Part shown: one piece after another, positions 52,512 to 61,152 of the stretch
Position numbering within the stretch: the first letter of the stretch is position 1
Layout of the letters: every line of letters begins with the position of its first letter
Assembly (NCBI GenBank): GCA_947475545.1
Contig: CANJLL010000003.1
Location: 124,001 to 188,000, forward strand
Direction of reading: 5' to 3'
From: Chloroflexota bacterium
Lineage (GTDB): Bacteria > Chloroflexota > Limnocylindria > Limnocylindrales > CSP1-4
DNA: 64,000 nucleotides
Made by a program: the position numbers and the translations under genes
The notes under the pieces: generated by a model
What the model saw: the letters and a program-made list of their open reading frames with translations, nothing else
Told to the model about the DNA's origin: nothing
Database searches by the model: none

Positions 52512-54227
52512 CTACATCCGGTCGGGCGCCGAGATCCCCAGCAGGCCCAGCGCGGAGGCCAGCGTCACCCGGGCCGCCTCGGCCAGGGCGAGGCGGGCGC
52601 GTGAGCGGTCCGGCTCCGACTCCTCGATCACCCGCGCGTCGCGGTAGAACGCGTGGAACGTGGTGGCCAGCTCCGTGGCGTAGGCCGTGATCCCGTGGGT
52701 TTCCTCGACCAGGACCGCGTCCTCCACCACCTCGGGGTAGCGGACGATCGAGCGCACCAGGGCGGCTTCGGGCGCCCCCTCCAGCGCGGCAGGGTCCAGC
52801 GTCGCGGCGGGCGTGAGCCCCACCTCCGCCGCCTTGCGCAGGATCGAGGCGATCCGCGCGTGCGCGTACTGCACGTAGTAGACGGGGTTCTCGGCTGACT
52901 GCTTCTTGGCCAGCTCGATGTCGAAGTCGATGGCGCTGGTGGCGCCTCTCGACGCGAAGAACCAGCGCGCCGCGTCCACGCCAACCTCGGCCAGCAGCTC
53001 GTCGAGCGTGATGAAGTTGCCGGCCCGCTTGGACATCGACACCTCCACCCCATCGCGCACGAAGCGGACCCAGGAGTAGAGCAGCATCTGGACCGCCTGC
53101 TGGTCGAAGCCCATCGCCTCGGCGGCGTTCCGCACCCGCGCCACCGTCCCGTGATGGTCGGCGCCCCAGATGTAGATCAGGTGGTCGTAGCCGCGGCTGA
53201 ACTTCTCGGCGACATAGCCGATGTCGGCCGCGAAGTAGGTGGGCTCGCCGTTGGAGCGGATGATCACGCGGTCCTTGTCGTCGCCGAAGGCGGTCGACGC
53301 GAACCAGATCGCGCCGTCCTTCTCGTAGACGTGGCCGCGCTCGCGCAGCTTCTCGACGGCGCGCCCCACCCATCCGTCGGCGTGGAGCGATGCCTCCGAC
53401 TTCCAGACGTCGAACCGGACGCCCAGGTGCGTCAGGCTGGCTTCGATGCCCCCGCGGACCTGCTGCGCGGCCCACCGCCCGATGGCGTCGGCGGCATCCA
53501 CGCCGGGCTCGTTGGCCGCGGCCCACACCGGGTCCGGGAGCTGGGTGAGCAGCTCCTCCACGTAGTCGCCGTGGTAGCCGTCCTCGGGGATGGGCTCGCC
53601 GCGCTTGAGCGCGACGACGCTGGCGCCCAGGTTGCGGATCTGGCCGCCCGCGTCGTTGAAGTAGTACTCGCGCGTCACCTGCTGGCCGCCAGCCTCCAGG
53701 ACACGGCAGAGCAAGTCGCCCACGAAGGCGCCGCGGGCGTTGCCGATGGTCAGCGGACCGGTGGGGTTCGCGGAGACGAACTCCACGTTCACCTGCCGGG
53801 GGCGAACCACCGAGATGCGGCCCCAGTCCGCCGGGGCGGCCAGGATGGCGTCGAGCGTTCGGGCCAGGGTGGCGTTCGACACGCGGACGTTGAGGAACCC
53901 CGGGGCGGCCACGGACGCCGAGGCCAGGGGGCTCTGCGCCGGGGCGTTGGCGATCTCCCACGCCAGCTCGTCGGCGATGACCTGGGCGATCTGGATGGGC
54001 GCGCGCCGGAGGGGCTTGGCCAGCTTCATGGCCAGGTTGGTGGCCAGGTCGCCGTGCTCAGGGTTCGCGGGCCGCTCCACCTCGATGGCCGGCACGGGCT
54101 GGTCCCGCTCGATCTGGGGCAGGTTGCCGGACATGAACGCCCGCGCCCAGGCCCGCGCGACGGCGGTCCGAACCTGGCTGCGGATCGGCGGTTGGGCGGC
54201 GGCCGGTTCGGGGCGGGCGTCGGTCAC
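52512..54227 (-). CDS. argS: Arginine--tRNA ligase
   Basis: A 571-residue class I synthetase. The N-terminal ArgRS domain includes ANPEHGDLATNLAMKLAK; the ATP-site segment is SANPTGPLTIGNARGAFVGD, where the usual HIGH tetrad reads TIGN; the second ATP motif VEVSMSKRAGNFITLDEL is a good KMSK. YYFNDAGGQIRNLG and the anticodon-binding region with VQYAHARIASILRKA are intact. GTG start with GGAG 10 bases upstream. Its upstream region contains tandem dyads and 9-base repeats (separate entries). An IS481 relic abuts its 3' end. Confidence 0.96.
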   Translation of the reverse strand: MTDARPEPAAAQPPIRSQVRTAVARAWARAFMSGNLPQIERDQPVPAIEVERPANPEHGDLATNLAMKLAKPLRRAPIQIAQVIADELAWEIANAPAQSPLASASVAAPGFLNVRVSNATLARTLDAILAAPADWGRISVVRPRQVNVEFVSANPTGPLTIGNARGAFVGDLLCRVLEAGGQQVTREYYFNDAGGQIRNLGASVVALKRGEPIPEDGYHGDYVEELLTQLPDPVWAAANEPGVDAADAIGRWAAQQVRGGIEASLTHLGVRFDVWKSEASLHADGWVGRAVEKLRERGHVYEKDGAIWFASTAFGDDKDRVIIRSNGEPTYFAADIGYVAEKFSRGYDHLIYIWGADHHGTVARVRNAAEAMGFDQQAVQMLLYSWVRFVRDGVEVSMSKRAGNFITLDELLAEVGVDAARWFFASRGATSAIDFDIELAKKQSAENPVYYVQYAHARIASILRKAAEVGLTPAATLDPAALEGAPEAALVRSIVRYPEVVEDAVLVEETHGITAYATELATTFHAFYRDARVIEESEPDRSRARLALAEAARVTLASALGLLGISAPDRM

Positions 54228-54360
54228 GGTGGGCGGGCTCCTGTGGGATCTGGCGCGCGGGCGGGCGTGCAGCCGATCGTACCCCGGCCGGAGCGCGCGC
54301 GGCGGGCCGCGAATGGCGCCGAGCTCAGGGCGGCGGATCGGCGCCCGGGTAACGGCGGCG

Positions 54361-54397
54361 TGTCGGCTGCATCGACATCATGTCGGCTGCATCGACA
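54361..54397. promoter_or_regulatory. Two tandem operator-like dyads upstream of argS
   Basis: The 17-base sequence TGTCGGCTGCATCGACA occurs twice (54361-54377 and 54381-54397), start to start 20 bases, about two helical turns. Each copy is a dyad: TGTCG and CGACA around 7 bases. Flanking copies of CGGCGGATCGGCGCC-like sequence lie at 54331 and 54400. Site of an unknown regulator is likely. Confidence 0.6.
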
Positions 54398-54425
54398 CGC
54401 GGCGGATTGGCGCCTGTTGGCACAC

Positions 54426-54479
54426 GCTTGGCGGGCTTGGCGGGCTTGGCGGGCTTGGCGGGCTTGGCGGGCTTGGCGG
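54426..54479. repeat. Six perfect copies of a 9-base repeat
   Basis: GCTTGGCGG is repeated six times without interruption between the end of the beta-propeller gene (54487) and argS. It lies outside coding sequence. Confidence 0.92.
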
Positions 54480-54486
54480 TGCGCCC

Positions 54487-55902
54487 CTAGCGCATGTTCC
54501 CGTTGTGGCCCACGGACATGATCCCGGGCTGCGGGTAGTAGGCCAGGCCGTGCGGCTGGCCGCCCGTCTTGATCAGGGAGATCACGGAGCCGTCCACGGT
54601 GCTGACCACGCTCACCGAGCCGTGCCAGCTGTAGCGGTTGGAGATCCACAGCTGCGTGCCGTCGGGCGAGACGCTGATCATGTCGGGGCTGCCGCCGATC
54701 TTCCACTTGGCCGTCAGCGTCTTGCTGGCCAGGTCGTAGACGGAGAGCGTGCCGGCGTCGCGGTTGGTGATGTACATGACCTTCCGGTCGCGGCTGAACG
54801 AGAGCCCGTGTGCGCCGGTATCCGTCTTGATGAAGTCGATCTCGGTCATCGTCTGCCAGTCGATGACCGAGACACCGTGCCGGCCCTGGTTCGCGGTATA
54901 GACGACGGTGCCGTCCGGCGAGAGCCGGCTGTCCACGGGCTTGCCGCCGACCTTCACGGCGCCGACCACGGAGTAGTTGACGACGTCCACCTTGACCACG
55001 TAGCCGTCGTACTCCGTGCTGATCAGGCCGTAATGGCCGTCCGGGGTGAAGTCCATGTGGTCCGCGCCCGCGTACGGGATCACCAGCGAGGACTTCAGCT
55101 TCCAGGTGAGCCGGTCGTAGAAGTACATCTGGACGCCCGGCTTGGCGCGGTCCACCACCACGATGGCCGTGGAGCCGTCGATCGTGAAGTACAGGTTGTA
55201 CGGGCCCAGGATGTCGAGGCCGCCGGCCAGCTTTCCCGTGAGCGGGTCGATGATGGCCATCCTGCCGGCGCCCTCGAAGACGCACTCCACGTACAGGCGC
55301 TGGAGGTCCCAGTCCGGGGTCACGTGTTGCGCCGAGGCGCCCACGTGGTAGCGGTCGATGATCTGGAACGTCTTGGGGTCGATCACGAAGAGGTCACCGG
55401 AGGCCTCATCGGGGACGTAGACGCGCTCGGGGAACCGGGCCGCCGTCGCGGAGATCAACCCGGCGGCGGTGCCGCGGTAGACGTCCAGCGGGGTTGGCGC
55501 GGCCGTGGGACCGGACGGCACCGAGGACGGGATCAAGGTGGGCACGACCGACGGCGGCAGCGACAGGGTGGGAGTCGATGTCAGGCCGGGCACGTTGGCG
55601 CTCGAGCTTGGGGCGGCTGCCGCAGCGGCGATGGGGCCCGTCGTGGGTACGGTCTCCGGAACCTCGCGCCGGACACCGGCCATGTTGACCACGAGGGAAA
55701 GGATGCCGACGCCGGCGATGCCGACGACCCACCACGGCGGGACGGCACGGCCCGTCAGGCGCGGCCTGGGGTTGCTCCCGGCCACCGGGCCGGCGCTCAC
55801 CACGGCCGACGCGGGGGCGGCCGGATCCACGGGCTGGACGGCCGCAACGGCCTGGGTGGCGTCGCTCAACTCTTCGGTCTCGCTGGACCGCTCGTCGCTC
55901 AC
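54487..55902 (-). CDS. Membrane-anchored YVTN/NHL-type beta-propeller protein
   Basis: A 471-residue protein from GTG 55902 (AAGGAGA 9 bases upstream). About 47 cytoplasmic residues precede one membrane helix (PPWWVVGIAGVGILSLVVNM), then a Ser/Thr/Pro linker to about 150. The remainder is a beta-propeller of YVTN-type blades: SGDLFVIDPKTFQIIDRYHV, TAIVVVDRAKPGVQMYFYD, KPVDSRLSPDGTVVYTANQG, GLSFSRDRKVMYITNRDAG and DMISVSPDGTQLWISNR. Such domains usually bind partners at the cell surface; no catalytic motif is visible. The partner is unknown. Confidence 0.85.
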   Translation of the reverse strand: MSDERSSETEELSDATQAVAAVQPVDPAAPASAVVSAGPVAGSNPRPRLTGRAVPPWWVVGIAGVGILSLVVNMAGVRREVPETVPTTGPIAAAAAAPSSSANVPGLTSTPTLSLPPSVVPTLIPSSVPSGPTAAPTPLDVYRGTAAGLISATAARFPERVYVPDEASGDLFVIDPKTFQIIDRYHVGASAQHVTPDWDLQRLYVECVFEGAGRMAIIDPLTGKLAGGLDILGPYNLYFTIDGSTAIVVVDRAKPGVQMYFYDRLTWKLKSSLVIPYAGADHMDFTPDGHYGLISTEYDGYVVKVDVVNYSVVGAVKVGGKPVDSRLSPDGTVVYTANQGRHGVSVIDWQTMTEIDFIKTDTGAHGLSFSRDRKVMYITNRDAGTLSVYDLASKTLTAKWKIGGSPDMISVSPDGTQLWISNRYSWHGSVSVVSTVDGSVISLIKTGGQPHGLAYYPQPGIMSVGHNGNMR

Positions 55903-55996
55903 GGGACCACGTCTCCTTGGCCTGGGACGACTTGGGAAGGGCGCCATGGTATCGGGAGTCGGCGGTTTGTGTGAGCCTTTCGCGCCCGCCCCAGGG

Positions 55997-56755
55997 TCAG
56001 GCCAGTTCGGCCTCGAATCCGGGCTCCACCAGCTCCACCGGCCCATCGAAGTGGGCCTTGACCGACGCGATTGTGGCCGCCACGTCGCAGCCCATGAGCA
56101 GGTGCGTCAGGAGCACGCGCGAGGCGCCCGCAGCCGCCCCCAGGCGACCCACCATGGGCCCGTCGAGGTGCGCGGCCCTGGGGTCCGTGGGCCCAGGGCC
56201 AAAGGAGACCTCGGACAGGAGGCTGTCGCCCGGTCGGATCAGCGGCTTGACGTCGTCGGCGCGGCCGCAGTCGCCGGTGTAGACCAGGCCGGCGCCGGCC
56301 GGCCGATCTGTCCGGCTGACCCGGAAGGCATAGCTGTCGCCGTCGTGGAAGACGCTCGCGGATTCGATGGTGAAGCCGCCCACCTGGATGACGCCCGGCG
56401 CCAGCGCTTCGATGTCCAGCGATGCCCGGCAGAACTCCCTGGTCCCGTGGAGCCCGTCCAGGCGATCGGGGAGCGCCCGCGGCGCGATGACCCGGACGCG
56501 TTCGGCCGGATCGCGCTGGTAGCGCAGGTAGTGGCGGAGGGGGACCAGGTCGATGAAATGGTCGGGGTGGAGGTGCGAGACCAGCACGGCCTGGAGCTCC
56601 ACGGGCTCGATTCGGCGCACCAGCCCGGAGAACGCGCCGTGCCCCAGGTCCAGGACCAGCGACTGCCCGCCCGCCTCCACCAGGTAGCACGCGCCGGCCG
56701 ATCCGGGCCGGTCGGAATAGGCCGGTCCGGCGCCGATGACGGTGAGGTGCATCAC
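55997..56755 (-). CDS. RNase Z-like metallo-beta-lactamase fold hydrolase
   Basis: A 252-residue MBL protein with full zinc ligands: HLTVIGAGPAYSDRPGSAGA at the start, LVLDLGHGAF, the motif VSHLHPDHFIDL, then VYTGDCGRADDV (Asp ligand) and LLTHLLMG near the end (His ligand). The layout fits the RNase Z/ElaC-like or phosphonate-type (PhnP) hydrolase group. The usual tRNase Z exosite is absent, so tRNA processing is doubtful. The reading starts GTGATG; either GTG 56755 or ATG 56752 may be used. Next gene upstream on the same strand is the PHP phosphatase, 145 bases away. Confidence 0.88.
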   Translation of the reverse strand: MMHLTVIGAGPAYSDRPGSAGACYLVEAGGQSLVLDLGHGAFSGLVRRIEPVELQAVLVSHLHPDHFIDLVPLRHYLRYQRDPAERVRVIAPRALPDRLDGLHGTREFCRASLDIEALAPGVIQVGGFTIESASVFHDGDSYAFRVSRTDRPAGAGLVYTGDCGRADDVKPLIRPGDSLLSEVSFGPGPTDPRAAHLDGPMVGRLGAAAGASRVLLTHLLMGCDVAATIASVKAHFDGPVELVEPGFEAELA

Positions 56756-56900
56756 GATCGGGTCACGGTTGGTTGCGGTCCTCGTGAGCCGGGGTGGGAC
56801 GCCCGGTGCTGGCCCCTGCCGCCGGGTCCGGCGGGCCGCCGGGAATGATAGCGGCGCGCCGCGGAAGGGGCCCGCGACGTTGCGACGATCTCGTTGGGCC

Positions 56901-57923
56901 CTACCCGCGGCGGAACCGCTCCGGGATGGCGATCTTGACGGGTGCCTGGCCGTGGCCGCGGCGGAAGAGGAGGTCCTGGTAGCCGTTGGTTCCCAGGATC
57001 CGGTAGCCCTCCTCCAGGCCCCACGCCAGCCAGTCCGCGCGGTGCGCGTCGGAGCCGGCCGTCACCCGCTGGCCGCCCAGCGAGCGGTAGAGCGCCACCA
57101 CGCTGGGGTTGGGGTACGTCTCCTTGGCCTGCTGTCGGAGGCCGCTGGTGTTCACCTCCAGCGCGGTCCCGGATTGCACCATCGCGCGCAGCGTGGGCTC
57201 CACCAACTCCGGCGCGGCGGTGAGCTGCTCCGGGCGGACCAGCGGCACCAGGTAGCGCTTCACGAAGTCCATGTGGCCGATGGTGTCGAACAGCCCCGAT
57301 TGGGCCGCCCGGGTCACCTCCGCGTAGTACGGGGCCACGATCTCCGCCAGCGACCTCCCGTCGACCCACGCCTGGACGTGCGGCTTGGCGTACGGCGAAT
57401 CCGCGTAGATGTGGCACGAGCCGATGGCGAAGTCGTACCGGCGGGTCCGGAGGCTGTCCCGGATGTCGTCCTCGTAGCGCGAGTCGTACGTGATCTCCAC
57501 GCCGAACCGGATCTGGACCCCCAGCGGCGCCCAGCGCTCCGCCGCCTCGCGCACGACGCGCTCGCGGTCGTTGAAGTGGACGAAGCCGTAGGCGGGCGTT
57601 CCCGGGGCAAAATCCACGTGGTCCGTGATCGCCAGCTCGGGGATCCGGCGTTCCAGCGCGAGCGCGGCGTACACGTCGATGGGCACGTCGGCGTCGGGCG
57701 ACTGGTCGGTGTGGACGTGGGCGTCCAGCGGCAGGTCACGGGCCTGGGCGTCGGGCTGGAGGCCGGTGGCGGGATCGGCCGGCGGCCAGGCGTAGCGCGG
57801 CTGCTCGCGCTGGGAGGGCGAGAGGCCGCCCGGCCAGTCGCGCCGGTCCGCGGCCCAGTGGTTGCCCGTTTCGAGCGGGCCGCCGTCGGCGCCGGGGTCG
57901 TGTCGGGGTTGGGGTTCCGTCAT
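56901..57923 (-). CDS. PHP-domain histidinol-phosphatase-like enzyme
   Basis: A 340-residue PHP protein. Metal ligands are in PLDAHVHTDQSPDAD, AITDHVDFAPG, FGVEITYDSR, AIGSCHIYAD, TIGHMDFVKRY, ALEVNTSG and TAGSDAHRADW. The GSCH, GHMDF and NTSG set is characteristic of HisK/HisJ-type histidinol phosphatases, which dephosphorylate histidinol phosphate in histidine synthesis. About 60 N-terminal residues form a Pro/Gly/Arg-rich extension. ATG 57923 overlaps the kbl stop by 4 bases, so it is the last gene of the FAH-tdh-kbl operon. Other histidine-biosynthesis genes are not adjacent. Confidence 0.88.
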   Translation of the reverse strand: MTEPQPRHDPGADGGPLETGNHWAADRRDWPGGLSPSQREQPRYAWPPADPATGLQPDAQARDLPLDAHVHTDQSPDADVPIDVYAALALERRIPELAITDHVDFAPGTPAYGFVHFNDRERVVREAAERWAPLGVQIRFGVEITYDSRYEDDIRDSLRTRRYDFAIGSCHIYADSPYAKPHVQAWVDGRSLAEIVAPYYAEVTRAAQSGLFDTIGHMDFVKRYLVPLVRPEQLTAAPELVEPTLRAMVQSGTALEVNTSGLRQQAKETYPNPSVVALYRSLGGQRVTAGSDAHRADWLAWGLEEGYRILGTNGYQDLLFRRGHGQAPVKIAIPERFRRG

Positions 57924-59179
57924 GGCCGGACCAGGCCCAGCTCGCGGCCGACCAGCGCGAACGCTTGGAGCGCCCGGTCAAGCATCTGGTCCGTGTGGGC
58001 GGCCGTCACGATGGTTCGGATCCGCGACTTGTCCATCGGCACCGTGGGGAAGACCACCGGCTGGGCAAAGATCCCCTCGGCGAAGAGGCGGTTGCTGAAC
58101 CGGGCGGCGGTGGCCGGGTCGCCCATCATCACCGGCGTGATGGGCGTGTCCGAGTGCCCCGTGTCGAAGCCCAGGCGCGTCAGCTCGGCCTTGAAGCGGC
58201 GCGTGTTCGCCCACAGGCGCTCGATGAGCTCGGGCTCATCCTGCATGACCCGGATCCCTTCGAGGCACGCCGCCGCGACGGCCGGCGGGTGCGAGGTGGA
58301 GAACAGGAACGGCCGCGCGCGCTGCACCAGGATGTCGCGCAGGTCCTGGCTGCCGGCCACGTAGCCGCCCAGCACGCCCACCGCCTTGGACAGCGTCCCG
58401 ATCTGGATGGCCACCCGGCCCTTGAGCCCGAAGTGGTCCACGGTCCCGCGCCCGTTCCGGCCCAGCACGCCCGAGGCGTGGGCATCGTCCACCATGACCG
58501 CGGCGCCGAAGGCTTCGGCCGCCTCCACGATCCCGGGGAGCGGCGCGATGTCGCCGTCCATGGAGAAGACCCCGTCCGTGACCACCAGGATCAGCCGGTA
58601 GGGGCCGCTGCCGTCCGGACGGCCCTTGGTGGCCGCCTCCTCGAGGAGCGCCCGGAGCGCCGCCACGTCCGCGTGCGGGTAGACCACGCGGGGCGCCCTG
58701 GAGAGCCGCATCCCGTCGATGATCGAGGCGTGGTTGAGGGCGTCGGACACGATCAGGTCCGTCTCGCCGGTGATGGTGGGGATCACCCCGGTGTTGGCCG
58801 TGAAGCCGGACTGGAACGTGAGGCACGCCTCGGTGCCCTTGAACGCCGCCAGCTCCGATTCCAGCTGCTCGTGGAGCGCCAGGGTGCCGGCGATGGTCCG
58901 GACGGCGCCGCTCCCCACCCCGAAGTCACGCACTGCGTTGAGCGCCGCCTCGCGGAGGCGAGGGTGGTGGGTCAGGCCCAGGTAGTCGTTGGAGGAGAGG
59001 GAGATCAGCCGGGCGTTGTCCACCGACACGATGGGTCCCTGCGCGGAGGTCATCACCCGCATCGGCCGGTACAGGTTCCGCTCGCGCAGCGCCGCCAGCT
59101 CGCCGCCCAGGAAGGCGAGGGGGTCCGGGCGCCCAACAGGCTCCGGCAAGGGCGCCGGGGTGGGGTTCGAATCGGCCAT
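57920..59179 (-). CDS. kbl: Glycine C-acetyltransferase (2-amino-3-ketobutyrate CoA ligase)
   Basis: A 419-residue PLP enzyme of the alpha-oxoamine synthase family. Landmarks are LISLSSNDYLGLTHHPRL, GSGAVRTIAGTLALHEQLE, SDALNHASIIDGMRLSR, the Asp in VMVDDAHASGVLG and the PLP Lys in IGTLSKAVGVLGGYV. BioF has the same fold; adjacency to tdh and TGATG coupling indicate Kbl, which splits 2-amino-3-oxobutyrate with CoA to glycine and acetyl-CoA. ATG 59179 shares one base with the tdh stop. The N-terminus has a short Pro-rich extension. Confidence 0.93.
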   Translation of the reverse strand: MADSNPTPAPLPEPVGRPDPLAFLGGELAALRERNLYRPMRVMTSAQGPIVSVDNARLISLSSNDYLGLTHHPRLREAALNAVRDFGVGSGAVRTIAGTLALHEQLESELAAFKGTEACLTFQSGFTANTGVIPTITGETDLIVSDALNHASIIDGMRLSRAPRVVYPHADVAALRALLEEAATKGRPDGSGPYRLILVVTDGVFSMDGDIAPLPGIVEAAEAFGAAVMVDDAHASGVLGRNGRGTVDHFGLKGRVAIQIGTLSKAVGVLGGYVAGSQDLRDILVQRARPFLFSTSHPPAVAAACLEGIRVMQDEPELIERLWANTRRFKAELTRLGFDTGHSDTPITPVMMGDPATAARFSNRLFAEGIFAQPVVFPTVPMDKSRIRTIVTAAHTDQMLDRALQAFALVGRELGLVRP

Positions 59180-60210
59180 CAAGCGCCCGTCCAATCCATG
59201 ATCACCTTGCCCGAGTCCCCGCTCCGGGCCGTCGCAAACGCCGCCTCGTGCTCCCGGAACGAGAACCGGTGCGTGATCGCCGGCGTGATGTCCAGCCCCG
59301 ACTGGAGCATGACCGTCATCTTGTACCAGGTCTCGTACATCTCCCGGCCGTAGATGCCGCGCAGCGTGAGCATCTTGAAGACCAGCGTGGTCAGGTCCAG
59401 GGAGATGTCCGCCGTGGGGATGCCCAGCATCGCGATGGACCCCCCGTGGGCCATGTTGTCGATCGCGCCACGCAGGGCATCGGCGTTCCCGGATATCTCC
59501 AGGGCGACGTCGAACCCCTCGGTCATGCCCAGCTGGGCCTGGACGTCGTGCAGATTGGTCTCGCGCGGGTCGATGGCGACGTGCGCCCCCATCCGGAGCG
59601 CCAGCGCGCGGCGGTACGGGTTCAGCTCGGACGCCACCACGAACCGGGCGCCGGCATGGCGCGCCACCGCGATGGCCATCAGCCCGATGGGCCCCGCGCC
59701 CGTCACCAGCACGTCCTCGCCCAGGACCGGGAAGGCCAGGGCCGTGTGCACGGCGTTCCCGAACGGGTCGAAGATGGCCGCTACCTCCTCCGGGACCCCG
59801 GGCGCGTGGTGCCAGACGTTGGTCATGGGCAACGACACGAGCTCGGCGAAGCAGCCGTCCCGGCCAACGCCCAGGCCGATGGTGTTGGCGCACAGGTGCC
59901 GCCGGCCGGCGAGGCAGTGCCGGCAGCGCCCGCACACCACGTGGCCCTCGCCGCTCACGATGTCCCCGGCCCGGAAATCGGCGACGTTGCTGCCCACGTC
60001 CACGATCTCGCCGACGAACTCGTGGCCGATGATCAGCGGCGGCACGATGGTCTTCTGGGCCCACGGGTCCCACGACTCGATATGCAGGTCCGTCCCGCAG
60101 ATCCCGGTCCGGCGGACCCGGATCAGGACGTCGTTGATCCCGATCTGGGGCTCCGGGACCGTTTCAAGGCGAAGCCCCGGCCCGGCTTCGGCCTTGACCA
60201 GGGCGAGCAT
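59179..60210 (-). CDS. tdh: L-threonine 3-dehydrogenase
   Basis: A 343-residue zinc-dependent medium-chain dehydrogenase. Catalytic zinc: Cys in [16 protein letters not shown] and His-Glu in [14 protein letters not shown]; structural zinc: [15 protein letters not shown]. The NAD site is [28 protein letters not shown] with WDPWAQ and [17 protein letters not shown], together with the coupled kbl, identify Tdh among related alcohol dehydrogenases. It oxidises threonine to 2-amino-3-oxobutyrate. ATG 60210 overlaps the FAH gene's TGA. Confidence 0.95.
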   Translation of the reverse strand: MLALVKAEAGPGLRLETVPEPQIGINDVLIRVRRTGICGTDLHIESWDPWAQKTIVPPLIIGHEFVGEIVDVGSNVADFRAGDIVSGEGHVVCGRCRHCLAGRRHLCANTIGLGVGRDGCFAELVSLPMTNVWHHAPGVPEEVAAIFDPFGNAVHTALAFPVLGEDVLVTGAGPIGLMAIAVARHAGARFVVASELNPYRRALALRMGAHVAIDPRETNLHDVQAQLGMTEGFDVALEISGNADALRGAIDNMAHGGSIAMLGIPTADISLDLTTLVFKMLTLRGIYGREMYETWYKMTVMLQSGLDITPAITHRFSFREHEAAFATARSGDSGKVIMDWTGA

Positions 60211-61136
60211 CAGGCGGGATCCTCGTCCGGCACCTCGGACCAGTCGATGACCGGGTTCTCCACGAAGCCCACGCCCTCCACCTCGCACCGGACGCGATCG
60301 CCGGGCTGGAGGAAGACCGGCGGGTCCTGGAAGACGCCCACGCCGGACGGGGTGCCGGTGGAGATGATGTCGCCCGGCTCCAGGGTGATGGCGCGGCTGA
60401 CGAACTCGATCAGCGCGGGGATGTCGAAGAGCATGTCGGCGGTGGTGCCGTCCTGCATGAGGATGGACTCGCCGGCCCGCGGCCCGCTGCCCGGGATCCG
60501 CCAGCTGCGCAGCCAGAGATTGGCCGGGTCCGGGATCTCGTCGGCGCTGACGAAGACGGGGCCGATGGGGAAGAACGTGTCGCTGCCCTTGGCCCGCAGC
60601 CACTGGCCGTCGCCGCGCTCGCCGGGGCCCAGCGCGGCCTTGTTGCCCTGCCAGTCGCGGGCGGAGACGTCGTTGACCACCAGGTAGCCGGCGACGTGCT
60701 CCATCGCGTGCTCACGCGTGACGCGGCGGGCGCGCTTGCCGATGACCAGCGCCAGCTCCACCTCGAGGTCCAGGGCGTTGGTGCCCTCGGGCCGGACGAT
60801 GCTCTCGCCGTGGCCGATGATCGTGTTGCCGAACTTGGCGAAGAGCGTGGGCCGCGGCGGCAGGTCCAGCTTCTGCTCCACGACGTGGTCGCGGTAGTTC
60901 AGGCCAATGAGCACGATCTTGCCGGGGAACTCCAGCGCCGGAAGCGGGCTCAGGTCGGCAACCGGGACGCCCGGCTCCTTGGACTTCCGGGCCGCTTCGT
61001 GGCGGAGGTCGCCCAGCCGCTCGTCGGTGAGGGCCAGGTCGAGGGAGTCGAAGCCCTTGCCGAGGCGGACGACGTGATCGCCCAGGAGGACGCCCAGCGC
61101 GGGGCCGTCATCGGACAGGAAACTGAACAGTCGCAT
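60210..61136 (-). CDS. Fumarylacetoacetate hydrolase (FAH) family protein
   Basis: A 308-residue FAH-fold enzyme. Core motifs are [37 protein letters not shown], the metal-binding [16 protein letters not shown] (Glu-x-Glu), NDVSARDWQ and the C-terminal [18 protein letters not shown]. Members hydrolyse C-C bonds of beta-diketo acids or act as isomerases/decarboxylases. It is the first gene of the operon, sharing bases with tdh, yet threonine cleavage needs no FAH enzyme; its substrate is unknown. ATG 61136 follows a GGGGG run by 8 bases. Confidence 0.9.
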   Translation of the reverse strand: MRLFSFLSDDGPALGVLLGDHVVRLGKGFDSLDLALTDERLGDLRHEAARKSKEPGVPVADLSPLPALEFPGKIVLIGLNYRDHVVEQKLDLPPRPTLFAKFGNTIIGHGESIVRPEGTNALDLEVELALVIGKRARRVTREHAMEHVAGYLVVNDVSARDWQGNKAALGPGERGDGQWLRAKGSDTFFPIGPVFVSADEIPDPANLWLRSWRIPGSGPRAGESILMQDGTTADMLFDIPALIEFVSRAITLEPGDIISTGTPSGVGVFQDPPVFLQPGDRVRCEVEGVGFVENPVIDWSEVPDEDPA

Positions 61137-61152
61137 GGCAGTGACCCCCGGG

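Noticed and set aside
52247..52690. Separate gene spanning the IS481 C-terminus and the argS 3' end
   Set aside because: Only the first part matches transposase; the rest is antisense to argS.
54426..54479. CRISPR-like array
   Set aside because: Units are 9 bases, contiguous and without spacers.
54228..54486. T-box leader for argS
   Set aside because: No AGGGTGGNACCGCG-type T-box sequence or matching terminator; the region consists of DNA-level dyads and short repeats.
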